Part shown: positions 55,374 through 62,637 of the stretch, in pieces
How positions within the stretch are numbered: position 1 is the first letter of the stretch
Layout of the letters: each line of letters opens with the position of its first letter
Assembly (NCBI GenBank): GCA_047605765.1
Contig: JASGFB010000003.1
Location: 1-64,000, forward strand
Length of the DNA stretch: 64,000 nt
Direction of reading: 5' to 3'
Source: JBGVSA01 sp047605765
Lineage (GTDB): Bacteria > Pseudomonadota > Gammaproteobacteria > Burkholderiales > Rhodocyclaceae
Translations under genes and position numbers: made by a program
The notes under the pieces: model-generated
What the model was told of the DNA's origin: nothing
Databases searched by the model: none
The model's input: the letters and a program-made list of their open reading frames with translations, nothing else

Positions 55374-56333
55374 ATGGTTGACATGGAGAACGAGCCGAGC
55401 ATAACTATCTGGGATCGCTGTGATCCCGCTGTCGCCAATGCAATCGAGCAGTTTCGAGATCGTTGGCTGCCGTATTCCAAGTCTTCTCGACGCTACCCCA
55501 TCGTTCGTTTGATGCAGGACCTGGTTGACCCTGCGGTAACGATATACGTGTCGACGCTCCCAGCACGCTATTTGGGATACATGCCTGGAACTGGAACGGG
55601 TGTGTCTTTCAGCAGCGTTGTTCGCTTGGTGGGGCTTGGTGCGATGGTTCGCCTACAGCGTCAATTGTTGCGAGCATTCATTCTTACGGAAGATGAGCAA
55701 TCCTCAAGAGACCAGCGATTTATCGCAACACTCGAGTCGTTGATCGAACTGGTATGGGCTTGTGCCCGCAAACGGCCGAAAAGAACGCGGGCGCCCGGCA
55801 GCAACCTGAATAGCCAGCGCTTACGGGAGTTTTGTCGGTTCTGTGGGGAGCCAGCCGAGCTCACCTTGTTTGCAAGCGGGGACAATACACCGAAGGCGCA
55901 CGATCCCGACGACGATCTTCGTCTGAGCAACCTATACTGCGTGAATCACAGACCAAAATTGCCAGGCGACGTGTGGAATCCTGCGTATAGGCGTGCACGG
56001 CGAGCTGTAGAGCAATTCGATCTCGAACTAACTAGACTCCGTCTGCAATGCGCACATCGGAAGGAGGCGCAAGCGTGGTCAGGCGATGAGCTGATTGATA
56101 GTTATTTCTTCCATTACATCCTAAGTCAAACATTGCAGCCGGCAGACGAAGCGGAGCTACGCAATCAAGCGCGACTGATGGTCGACGAAAAGTTGACGGA
56201 TCGAAAAAAGCAAATATTGGCGCTTATGCGATCCGGGCTCAATCAATCTGAAATAGCGCGAAGACTAGGTGTCGAGCGGCAAGCGGTATCCAAGGCCCTG
56301 TCCACGATCCCCGCGATGTTTCGCCTGAATTAG
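55374..56333 (+). CDS. HTH protein with a Cys/His-rich central segment
   Basis: 319 residues if started at the ATG at 55374 (an ATG at 55383 is equally possible; the ribosome site is poor). C-terminal helix-turn-helix of the sigma-70 region 4/LuxR type: LTDRKKQILALMRSGLNQSE, IARRLGVERQAVSKALS. In the middle a possible zinc site has CRFCGE followed about 40 residues on by YCVNHRP. The N-terminal half (residues 1-120) is hydrophobic-helical without a known domain. Lower GC than its neighbours. Possibly an element regulator; no family name can be given. Confidence 0.6.
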   Translation: MVDMENEPSITIWDRCDPAVANAIEQFRDRWLPYSKSSRRYPIVRLMQDLVDPAVTIYVSTLPARYLGYMPGTGTGVSFSSVVRLVGLGAMVRLQRQLLRAFILTEDEQSSRDQRFIATLESLIELVWACARKRPKRTRAPGSNLNSQRLREFCRFCGEPAELTLFASGDNTPKAHDPDDDLRLSNLYCVNHRPKLPGDVWNPAYRRARRAVEQFDLELTRLRLQCAHRKEAQAWSGDELIDSYFFHYILSQTLQPADEAELRNQARLMVDEKLTDRKKQILALMRSGLNQSEIARRLGVERQAVSKALSTIPAMFRLN

Positions 56334-56492
56334 AGAAAATAGTCTTTCTTGAGAAGGTTGTTTCACGCCTGTCTACTCGGGCTATGAAGTCTAGATCTTG
56401 TGTCAACTTAATTGGCCAATTAATAGCATGAAGTAATCGGCATCGCAGGGCACCATCAGGCATGTTCGTAAGCGACTGAAGGAAGGCAAGAC

Positions 56493-56717
56493 ATGCCGGC
56501 TACACCGACTAGAGTTCTCATCAACCGCAAGAAGCTGCTGGCGATGATCCCGCTGGCCGAACGCACGATTTTCAACATGGAGCTGCGAGGGGAGTTTCCC
56601 CGTCGCATTGCGCTCACCAGTAGAAACGTCGCGTGGGACTTGGGTGAAATCGAGGAATGGATCGAGAGGCGTAAGTCGTCAGGCATTCAAGCTGTGCGTC
56701 CGGGGCTGGGAGCTTGA
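56493..56717 (+). CDS. AlpA-like excisionase/regulator
   Basis: 74 residues from the ATG at 56493, behind AAGGAAGG. The pattern VLINRKKLLAMIPLAERTIF, then NMELRGEFPRRIAL and GEIEEWIERRKS, matches the AlpA family of winged-helix DNA-binding proteins carried by islands and phages, which activate integrase genes or act as excisionases. It precedes the replication initiator by 11 bases and may control it as well. Confidence 0.8.
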   Translation: MPATPTRVLINRKKLLAMIPLAERTIFNMELRGEFPRRIALTSRNVAWDLGEIEEWIERRKSSGIQAVRPGLGA

Positions 56718-56728
56718 GCCGCTAGTCT

Positions 56729-57697
56729 GTGTTCATCGAACCGAACGCGAACCGGGACGAGGGTGTCGCTTGCGTAGCTACCACACGTCTCGCGCCAGAC
56801 CGTCGCCGGCAATGCGACTTCTTCATAGCCGACATCATCGATGCCTCGCCCAAAGACGACATGGCGAGCATGGAGCATCCGCTGTTTGCGCTTCGAGCCG
56901 GTGACAAGCGCGTGCGCACTTACGAGCGTAACGGTTCTAGGATCACTGTGCTGCCCGGCGCAACTGGCTGCGCAACTATCCACGACAAGGACCTGTGGAT
57001 TTACTGTATTAGCCAGTTGGTCGAAGCTGCCAACCGAGGCCGAGAGATCACTCCCACAATTCACTTTACCGCATTCGACTTCCTGACTGTCACAAACCGC
57101 GACACCAGCGGCCGTGCCTACGAGCGTATGACCGAGATGCTACGCCGCCTGAAAGGCACCGTTATTGAAACCAATATCGAGACGAACGGGCAGCGCGAGC
57201 GGCGCGGTTTCGGCCTGATTGATAGCTGGCGAGTGGTCGAGAAATCGCTTGACAATAGTCGCATGATGGCCATAGAAGTGGTCTTGCCGCGCTGGCTGTT
57301 CCGTTCAGTCGAGGCCAATCGCGTGTTGACCCTATCCCGTTCCTATTTTCGGCTACGCAAGCCGTTGGACCGGCGCATTTATGAATTGGCTCGCAAGCAT
57401 TGCGGTGAACAGCCGAGGTGGCGGGTATCGTTGGCTGTCCTGCACCAAAAGAGCGGTAGCACCGCTACACTTCGGCGCTTCCGTTTCGACTTGAGGGCAC
57501 TGGCTGAATCCGGCGACCTGCCGGACTATCTGATGGCTTTCGACGCCGCCCGCGACATGATGACGTTCTACGCCAACGGCCCCAAAGGCAAGTTGGCTGA
57601 GGTCCAGGACATGATCGCTGGGCGACCCCATGCATCTGTGCAAGCGCATGAGAAGGCTCCTATCCGCAAAGCTCGGAAGCTGCTCGAACGAGCGTAA
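56729..57697 (+). CDS. repA: Plasmid replication initiator protein A (RPA family)
   Basis: 322 residues from the GTG at 56729. It is recognised as the replication initiator A family (Pfam RPA) by EHPLFALRAGDKRVRTYERN, the LTVTNRDTSGRAYERMTEML winged-helix region and RWLFRSVEANRVLTLSRSYF, followed by LRKPLDRRIYELARKHCGEQ. Such proteins bind iterons and start plasmid replication. The nearby DnaA box and iterons (57739-57844) make a complete replicon. Why it is kept in an integrated element is not known. Confidence 0.85.
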   Translation: MFIEPNANRDEGVACVATTRLAPDRRRQCDFFIADIIDASPKDDMASMEHPLFALRAGDKRVRTYERNGSRITVLPGATGCATIHDKDLWIYCISQLVEAANRGREITPTIHFTAFDFLTVTNRDTSGRAYERMTEMLRRLKGTVIETNIETNGQRERRGFGLIDSWRVVEKSLDNSRMMAIEVVLPRWLFRSVEANRVLTLSRSYFRLRKPLDRRIYELARKHCGEQPRWRVSLAVLHQKSGSTATLRRFRFDLRALAESGDLPDYLMAFDAARDMMTFYANGPKGKLAEVQDMIAGRPHASVQAHEKAPIRKARKLLERA

Positions 57698-57738
57698 AGG
57701 GCCCATGCTGGACTATTGCGCCTGTAGGTCTGTGTCCT

Positions 57739-57747
57739 TGTGGATAA
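57739..57747 (-). other. DnaA box
   Basis: TGTGGATAA is the complement of TTATCCACA, a perfect match to the TTATNCACA consensus. It lies 42 bases past repA, next to iterons. Confidence 0.7.
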
Positions 57748-57771
57748 GGTGGTTGCTCCTGTGAATCGCAT

Positions 57772-57844
57772 CGTGCTTTCAGGAACGCCAGGCTGTGAGT
57801 TACGCCGTGCCTTTAGGAACATCCAACTTCGTGCCTTTGGGAAC
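57772..57844 (+). repeat. Three iteron-like repeats at the replication origin
   Basis: CGTGCTTTCAGGAAC (57772-57786), CGTGCCTTTAGGAAC (57806-57820) and CGTGCCTTTGGGAAC (57830-57844). Spacing between starts is 34 and 24 bases. They are the expected binding sites of the adjacent RPA-type initiator. Confidence 0.75.
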
Positions 57845-57857
57845 ATAACCGGCCCGC

Positions 57858-57884
57858 AAAGCCTTATGGCGCAAGGCTTTTAGA
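57858..57884 (+). terminator. Possible repA terminator
   Basis: AAAGCCTT-ATGGCGC-AAGGCTTT followed by TAG. The weak T run makes it only a possible terminator; it could instead be part of the origin. Confidence 0.35.
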
Positions 57885-57964
57885 AACCGTAACGCGCGCG
57901 CGTGGTTTAACTTATTTTTTCTTTTAACCCTGGGGCGGCGTTGCGCTATCGCTGGTCTAGATCG

Positions 57965-58330
57965 CTAAATAAGGTCATCACGTTTATTTCCGCTGCTGGG
58001 GTCGTGCTGAAAACCGACGCGGTTCGTTGGCGTCCGTGATGGCGTTGTAGACGAGTGGAAATACCTTGGTGCGGGTGGCGGCGTTACCTGAACGGATGGC
58101 TCGTTTAGTGGGGGCGCCAGTGATGTTCCTCGTTTGCTTGGCGTGCGGATGTGCTTCCCGACATATCTAACAAACTGGCTGTAGCTCAAGCCAGTCTCTG
58201 CGCCGCCGTAGTTCTCATAGACGACCGTTATTGGCCAACCGGCTGTCAGGAGGTCTCGAAATTTATCGAGGCGCGCCAAGAATGCGACCCGGCCGGCTCC
58301 TGTCAGTCTTTGTTTTGGTGTCTTTGTCAT
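57965..58330 (-). CDS. TraK-like oriT-binding protein
   Basis: 121 residues from the ATG at 58330 after AGGAAGG. The order VAFLARLDKFRDLLTAGWPI, then TVVYENYGGAETGLSYSQFV and RYVGKHI, resembles RP4 TraK, which binds and bends oriT DNA to help relaxosome assembly. The C-terminal 55 residues are a proline-rich, low-complexity tail. As in RP4 it is divergent from traJ with oriT between them. Confidence 0.6.
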   Translation of the reverse strand: MTKTPKQRLTGAGRVAFLARLDKFRDLLTAGWPITVVYENYGGAETGLSYSQFVRYVGKHIRTPSKRGTSLAPPLNEPSVQVTPPPAPRYFHSSTTPSRTPTNRVGFQHDPSSGNKRDDLI

Positions 58331-58490
58331 GGTCTACCTTCCTAAGCATGCTTGTGCAAGTATACGCATTAAATTGCGCATAATAGTGCGTATGGGAGAT
58401 TATAAATGCGCTGCTATGATTAGTATTGCGTAATAATCGGGTGTGGTGTGCCATGCGCAAAGTTGCGCATATTTAAGCGTGTGAGTTTGA

Positions 58491-58500
58491 CGGCAAGATA
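58491..58500 (-). promoter_or_regulatory. Predicted nick region
   Basis: The minus strand reads TATCTTGCCG; the expected cut is after TATCTTG, between 58494 and 58493. Relaxase genes that recognise it are not in the window. Confidence 0.6.
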
Positions 58501-58542
58501 TGTGTTGTGGGCCTACGCGCGAGCGCGCAGTCCCACAACACA
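58501..58542. repeat. oriT inverted repeat, probable TraJ site
   Basis: Arms TGTGTTGTGGG / CCCACAACACA with a second inverted repeat GCGCG-AG-CGCGC in the loop. Confidence 0.85.
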
Positions 58543-58646
58543 GCCCCTTACTCGCCTGCGGCTCGACGGCAATCTTGCTCTGCGAGGCTCACGGCCGCTG
58601 CCGCGACAGAGGCAAAGGACACCAAACGAAGGAGGGCGAGCAGCGC

Positions 58647-59102
58647 ATGGCAGATGACGACACGACCCCGGCGGCCGGGCGGCCCCGGCGAAAGGTTCCG
58701 CCGATCAAGGTATGGGTAACGGACGCCGAGAAAGCGGAGGTCGCCGACCGGGCAGCGCAGGCTGGGCTATCGCTGTCCGCCTACATGCTGGCGGCGGGCC
58801 TCAATCATCCGATCAGGTCCGTCTACGACCTAAAGGCCGTGGCGGACCTTGGCCGCGTGAATGGCGATCTTGGGCGCGTGGCTGGGCTGCTAAAGCTATG
58901 GCTCGCGGAGAAGCGCGGGCAGGGGGCGAGGCCCATCGACGTTGAGAAGATGATGAGCGACTTTCGTATCTTGCAGGACGAGCTAACGCGCGTTATGGGG
59001 CGAGCGCTGAAACAGCTATTGCAGCCGATTGTCGGAATCGGCTTTTGCAGCAATCTGTATTCGGGAGTGGACAATCCAAAGCCAGAGGTTGGCCATGTAT
59101 GA
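58647..59102 (+). CDS. traJ: TraJ/MobC-type relaxosome accessory protein, altered C-terminus
   Basis: 151 residues from the ATG at 58647 with GGAGG upstream. PPIKVWVTDAEKAEVADRAA, then QAGLSLSAYMLAAGL and ADLGRVNGDLGRVAGLLKLW, closely matches RP4 TraJ, which binds the oriT repeat and guides the TraI relaxase. The tail after VMGRALKQ (QLLQPIVGIGFCSNLYSGVD and on) is unlike RP4 and probably arose at a deletion junction, since traI normally begins here and is missing. Confidence 0.85.
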   Translation: MADDDTTPAAGRPRRKVPPIKVWVTDAEKAEVADRAAQAGLSLSAYMLAAGLNHPIRSVYDLKAVADLGRVNGDLGRVAGLLKLWLAEKRGQGARPIDVEKMMSDFRILQDELTRVMGRALKQLLQPIVGIGFCSNLYSGVDNPKPEVGHV

Positions 59103-59145
59103 CACCAAGCCTTGGCAAGAAGGCCTCAGCATCGTCTACGAATAG

Positions 59146-60204
59146 TTATGGCAGGGGGCCAGATGATGCCGGCAGGCCAATCCACCCTTGCAAGTAGGCA
59201 GCGAGCAATGTAGCCGCAATACCTGCACTGACAGCGATCACCCATGAGGCAAGACTAGGGGCGATCCGCGCAAGCAGGCCAGTTGGTTTTGGCCCAAGGT
59301 GAATAGCGGCGAACGGTAGATATCTCCCATGCAGCCAATTCACCCCAAGGACTAATGCGAGAACTCCCGCCATGAGGATAGCCCTGTTTCGGAAAGTGTC
59401 TAAACTGGGTAGGAAGGTTATCGTGCCTACAACAAGAAGCTGATTGACACCGAAGCCCAATTTCTTGAAATTTGTTGCATAGGTGCGTTCTAAGGGGCGA
59501 ATGGTTCTCTTAAGCTTTTCCAACATGCCAAGAACCCAAGCTTCATCTCCACCTTGGGTCATTACCATGTTTACCTGCGGCCCAAATTCGACGAGTGCAA
59601 CTCTGTTGACCCCGCTGCCTTCAGGTTCTTGAACGAAGAGCTTGATAATGGCAGTCCGCACTCCATCATGAAACGGTATGGCCTTAAAGTCGACCAAGAA
59701 CCGAGATTGCTCGGTGCCAGCCACAACGGTCACTACCACTTGCGCGTTTTTGAAGTCGCGCTGGATCTCATCCGCGATGGCGGTGAGCTGTTCGCGATCA
59801 ATTTCCACCGCCCCAAAGCTATGGCGTGCGGTATGAAGCTGATCCGGCACCCTGTTGGGAATATCCTCGATCCCTTGCGCTTGGTCGTGCGGAAATAAAA
59901 TGAACGTTCCGGCGGAGCCTATGCTCGTGCTCCATTCGCCCGAGAGCTCGCCTTTATTCGTCAGGGTCGCTGACGCTGTGAGTTGCCCGAAGACAACGCC
60001 CTCGATTTGAGCTTGAGTCTCACCAGTGAGCGTCAAGCGATTACCATCGAACGCACCCTGTAGGGAATACATCACCAGACCGACGCCAGCTTCGCTCATG
60101 TGAAGCACACCGCTCAGCGCTTCGTCATTGCCTTCTAGCTTGACGAATAAATTGCCAGTATTCGTGCCATAGGCGCGGCCCGCCCAAAGATGTCCTAACG
60201 CCAT
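59146..60204 (-). CDS. Membrane-anchored protein of unknown function
   Basis: 352 residues from the ATG at 60204 (MALGHLWAGRAYGTN), preceded by AAAGGGGG. N-terminal half is a beta-rich soluble domain (residues 1-105; GNLFVKLEGNDEALSGVLHM, YSLQGAFDGNRLTLTGETQA). A middle domain of alternating strands and helices (110-250) follows, then two or three C-terminal hydrophobic helices (about 272-310 and 325-347). It is not a transfer gene and interrupts the module between traJ and the par genes. A sensor domain attached to a membrane end fits many defence effectors, but that is speculation. No family is recognised. Confidence 0.65.
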   Translation of the reverse strand: MALGHLWAGRAYGTNTGNLFVKLEGNDEALSGVLHMSEAGVGLVMYSLQGAFDGNRLTLTGETQAQIEGVVFGQLTASATLTNKGELSGEWSTSIGSAGTFILFPHDQAQGIEDIPNRVPDQLHTARHSFGAVEIDREQLTAIADEIQRDFKNAQVVVTVVAGTEQSRFLVDFKAIPFHDGVRTAIIKLFVQEPEGSGVNRVALVEFGPQVNMVMTQGGDEAWVLGMLEKLKRTIRPLERTYATNFKKLGFGVNQLLVVGTITFLPSLDTFRNRAILMAGVLALVLGVNWLHGRYLPFAAIHLGPKPTGLLARIAPSLASWVIAVSAGIAATLLAAYLQGWIGLPASSGPLP

Positions 60205-60374
60205 ATACGGCCCCCCTTTACCGCAGCATAGCGTGAGATAAGACATTGGGACAGGGGTGCAGCGTGCGCCGATAGCTGCCCATAAGATTCAGTGACGAAA
60301 TGGGCTTCGTCGTAAGGGATGATTCTGTCGGACCACGGCACGTCGTCAGAAACTTCAGGACTGAGATCGGGCAT
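60195..60374 (-). pseudogene. Truncated gene fragment, possibly DUF2285-like
   Basis: From an ATG at 60374 the frame reads MPDLSPEVSDDVPWSDRIIP then YDEAHFVT, after which it diverges and stops at 60195. The VPWSDRI..YDE.HFVT stretch resembles the start of a DUF2285-type protein common on islands, so only the first 28 or so residues are preserved. The break at about 60297 marks a junction. The overlap with the start of the membrane-protein gene supports decay. Family recall is from memory. Confidence 0.4.
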
Positions 60375-60390
60375 AGCCTTTCCCGCTTCG

Positions 60391-60564
60391 TCAGGTGTAA
60401 GGGGTCGGCATCGCTGTTTCCCTTGGCGTACTACAGGTTTTTAGCCATGCCTCGGCTTTGGCCAGCGTTAAATGTCGGCCGTTGAGCTGGTAATCCTTCC
60501 CTGTCCGCAGCGCGTCATTTTTAAAGCTCTGCCGAGCGTGGCGGCGTTCGTGTTCGTGCATCAT
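60391..60564 (-). CDS. Short ORF coupled to the ribbon-helix-helix gene
   Basis: 57 residues. The ATG at 60564 overlaps the stop of the upstream gene (ATGA). Reads MMHEHERRHARQSFKNDALR then TGKDYQLNGRHLTLAKAEAW. Too short for family recognition; it may be a truncated partner of the upstream gene. Confidence 0.4.
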   Translation of the reverse strand: MMHEHERRHARQSFKNDALRTGKDYQLNGRHLTLAKAEAWLKTCSTPRETAMPTPYT

Positions 60565-60824
60565 GCCACCACCTTGAAAATCTTCGCTACGGAGCGGCGT
60601 ACCGTCTGGCGCATCGATTCGCGCGTATGAAACGGCGCAGGTTCTGCCGTGTCGGTCACGAGCTGGGCGCGGAAGGTATCGAGATCGCGAGAGGCCTCAA
60701 CAACCGCTTGCATGGCGGAACGGATCACTTCTGCGCCGCTGCATCCTTCATCTCGGCATGCCGCCAGAAAAGCGGCTTTTAGCTCGGTGTCGACCCGAAG
60801 GGACATGTTGACTGGTTTTGCCAT
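60561..60824 (-). CDS. Ribbon-helix-helix (CopG/ParD-like) protein
   Basis: 87 residues from the ATG at 60824. The N-terminal strand-helix-helix MSLRVDTELKAAFLAACRDE, then GCSGAEVIRSAMQAVVEAS, fits the CopG/MetJ-like DNA-binding fold. It follows parE by 9 bases on the same strand, an unusual third gene in a parDE locus; it may be a second antitoxin. Confidence 0.75.
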   Translation of the reverse strand: MAKPVNMSLRVDTELKAAFLAACRDEGCSGAEVIRSAMQAVVEASRDLDTFRAQLVTDTAEPAPFHTRESMRQTVRRSVAKIFKVVA

Positions 60825-60833
60825 CGTCAACCT

Positions 60834-61145
60834 TTACTCATTGAACCTGTCTGTCAGTCGCGTCATGAGGTCCATGCGCTCGTGAAAAATTGCTACGATC
60901 AACGCGGGTGCTCGCTCGCGTGGCAGGCAAAAGACGTAATGATGTTGGCAATGAGCCATCTGCAGCGCGGGATAGATTTCACTCATGTCCTTGAAAGGGG
61001 CTTGTCCGGCTGCAAGGCCGGCAATCCCCTGTTCCAGCTTGGCGATATAGCGGCGTACCTGCGCAGCGCCCCATTGCTTGCGCGTGTAGCGGATGATGCC
61101 GCGTAGATCGGCTTCGGCCTCTGCCGTGAGGACGTAGTCCGTCAA
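60834..61145 (-). CDS. parE: ParE toxin (RelE/ParE superfamily)
   Basis: Gyrase-poisoning toxin of plasmid maintenance. 103 residues with LTAEAEADLRGIIRYTRKQW, RRYIAKLEQGI and HHYVFCLPRER, very close to the ParE of IncP plasmid RP4 as I recall it. The ATG overlaps the parD stop (61142-61145). Confidence 0.93.
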   Translation of the reverse strand: MTDYVLTAEAEADLRGIIRYTRKQWGAAQVRRYIAKLEQGIAGLAAGQAPFKDMSEIYPALQMAHCQHHYVFCLPRERAPALIVAIFHERMDLMTRLTDRFNE

Positions 61146-61393
61146 GTACGATCCCCGGCGAGTTCTTCATCAAGAATTTCGCCGATGCTCTTGTTGGACA
61201 CCTTCCCCGCAAGCCCATCGTTGATGCGGTTCCCTAGCACGGCTTTCAGTTCCTGCCATGCTTGGCCGGCATCAGTATCGCCGGGGAACAGGCGTTCGAG
61301 GGCGTATTGCTTGATGGTCTTGCCCTGCAACGCGGCCAGCGCCTTCAGGCTTTGGTGTTGCTGGTCCGTTATGTCGATTGTCAGGCGACTCAT
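61142..61393 (-). CDS. parD: ParD antitoxin
   Basis: Binds ParE and represses its own promoter. 83 residues from the ATG at 61393 after GGAGC; MSRLTIDITDQQHQSLKALA, then ALQGKTIKQYALERL, is near-identical to RP4 ParD as I recall it, and the length is the same. A frame upstream is open but lacks a ribosome site. Confidence 0.94.
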   Translation of the reverse strand: MSRLTIDITDQQHQSLKALAALQGKTIKQYALERLFPGDTDAGQAWQELKAVLGNRINDGLAGKVSNKSIGEILDEELAGDRT

Positions 61394-61418
61394 AAGATAA
61401 GCTCCATAAATTACACAA

Positions 61419-61442
61419 ACCCACATTAGCACATATGTGGGT
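61419..61442. promoter_or_regulatory. parDE operator palindrome
   Basis: ACCCACAT (61419-61426) and ATGTGGGT (61435-61442), 8-bp arms with an 8-nt centre, 25 bases upstream of parD. Expected site for ParD autoregulation. Confidence 0.65.
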
Positions 61443-61589
61443 ATGAGGCCACCGCCTGCGCTGCCGGCGCTGAAATTGTCTTGGAAGCTCATTAGGGCCG
61501 GCAGAATGCGCTAGGCGCATATAAATTGGAGCTTCTAAATTGAGCCGTGCCAGCTATGATAGGTGCATTAGCCTATACCCAAGTGCGCC

Positions 61590-61919
61590 ATGTCCAATGT
61601 CATCAAGTTCCCCAATAAGGTCGAGCAGCCCGCCGCGCCTGAGCCGGTGCAGCCTGCCCCAGCTTCCGTGCCGGGCGTTCAGAAGGTTGAGGGTCAGGGG
61701 CTGGTGGCCGGCCTGGTCAAGTTCTTATGGATGGCGACGGTGCTGGTCTGGCCGATCCTCAGATGGGTGGTGTCCCTTGAGGTGTTATTCCAGCTCCTGC
61801 GGATGTTTTACCACTGGCGCACGCCGGGCGTGCATGCCGGCTGGACGTTCCTGCTGCACTTCGCCGTGCTGACCGCGCTCACCTACTTTGTCTCCGTCTA
61901 CAAGCCGAAGGGGTTTTGA
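61590..61919 (+). CDS. KleE-like plasmid stability protein
   Basis: 109 residues from the ATG at 61590. N-terminal MSNVIKFPNKVEQPA, linker, then two hydrophobic helices (FLWMATVLVWPILRWVVSLE, GWTFLLHFAVLTALTYFVSV) ending YKPKGF. This pattern resembles KleE of IncP plasmids, a stable-inheritance protein of unclear function. The next gene starts one base after its stop. Confidence 0.6.
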   Translation: MSNVIKFPNKVEQPAAPEPVQPAPASVPGVQKVEGQGLVAGLVKFLWMATVLVWPILRWVVSLEVLFQLLRMFYHWRTPGVHAGWTFLLHFAVLTALTYFVSVYKPKGF

Positions 61920-61920
61920 C

Positions 61921-62637
61921 ATGAATGCCGCTCCAATGATGGCGCGGGTCTATCTGCGCGTCAGTACAGATGCGCAGGATTTGGAGCGCCAGGAGGGGAT
62001 CATCTTGGCCGCGAAGGCTGCTGGGTACTACGTCGCCGGCATCTATCGCGAGAAGGCATCCGGTGCGCGCGCCGATCGACTCGAGCTGCTGCGCATGGTG
62101 GCCGACCTGCAACCGGGCGAGGTGGTCATTGCCGAGAAGATCGACCGGATCAGCCGCCTACCGCTGCCCGAAGCCGAGCGCCTAGTGGCTTCAATCCGGG
62201 CCAAGGGCGCGCGTCTGGCCGTCCCTGGCGTGATTGATCTATCCGACTTGGCGGCCGAGGCTCAGGGCGTTGCCAAGATCGTCCTGGAGTCCGTCCAGGA
62301 CATGCTCTTGAAGCTGGCCCTCCAGATGGCCCGTGACGACTACGAAGACAGGCGCGAACGCCAGCGCCAAGGCATCGAGCTGGCGAGGGAGGCCGGCAAG
62401 TATCGGGGCCGCCGCGCCGACCCGAAGCGCCATGCCCAGGTTGTCGCGCTGCGCAAGTCCGGCCACAGCATCACTAGGACGGCCGAGCTGGCCGGATGCA
62501 GCCCATCCCAAGTGAAACGGATCTGGGCCGTCGAAGTGAGCCAGGCCGAGGCGGCGCGCATGGGGGCCTTCCGCGAAGATGCATTGACCGAGGCTGACGC
62601 GATGGCGGCTGCCGATCAGGAGGGTGCGAAGGTATGA
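61921..62637 (+). CDS. parA: Serine resolvase/invertase (ParA-like)
   Basis: 238 residues from the ATG at 61921, one base after the kleE-like stop. Catalytic S15 in ARVYLRVSTDAQDLERQE, the EKIDRISRLPLPEAERLV region, and a C-terminal HTH (GHSITRTAELAGCSPSQVKR) identify the family. In RP4 the ParA resolvase lies divergent from parDE and resolves multimers; here the same orientation holds with the kleE-like gene between. The gene symbol follows RP4 usage and is inferred. Confidence 0.85.
   Translation: MNAAPMMARVYLRVSTDAQDLERQEGIILAAKAAGYYVAGIYREKASGARADRLELLRMVADLQPGEVVIAEKIDRISRLPLPEAERLVASIRAKGARLAVPGVIDLSDLAAEAQGVAKIVLESVQDMLLKLALQMARDDYEDRRERQRQGIELAREAGKYRGRRADPKRHAQVVALRKSGHSITRTAELAGCSPSQVKRIWAVEVSQAEAARMGAFREDALTEADAMAAADQEGAKV

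Larger units (their letters stand above)
57739..57935. other. Probable plasmid-type replication origin (oriV)
   Basis: DnaA box, three iterons, an 8-bp inverted repeat (AAAGCCTT at 57858-57865, AAGGCTTT at 57873-57880) and an AT-rich tract (around 57903-57928), all just downstream of repA: the standard parts of an iteron-type origin. Confidence 0.7.
58331..58646. other. RP4-like origin of transfer (oriT)
   Basis: On the minus strand the order is: TGTGTTGTGGG, inner GCGCG/CGCGC stem, CCCACAACACA, then TATCTTG-CC. This is an 11-bp perfect inverted repeat (58501-58511 and 58532-58542) followed directly by a match to the YATCYTGY nick consensus of IncP/Ti-type relaxases. As in RP4, the traK side lies 3' of the nick. 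The long stretch to its left (58340-58490) is AT-rich with repeated TGCGCAT/TGCGTAA motifs, as expected of TraK binding DNA. Similarity to RP4 oriT is from memory. Confidence 0.75.

Noticed and set aside
58561..58580. Plus-strand AATCTTGCT as the nick site
   Set aside because: The minus-strand TATCTTG lies directly beside the inverted repeat and in the RP4 orientation relative to traK, so it is preferred.
59554..59898. 114-residue plus-strand frame inside the membrane-protein gene
   Set aside because: Shadow of the minus-strand gene, which has better start and domain structure.
60300..60485. 61-residue plus-strand frame
   Set aside because: Lies over minus-strand coding remnants and has no ribosome site.
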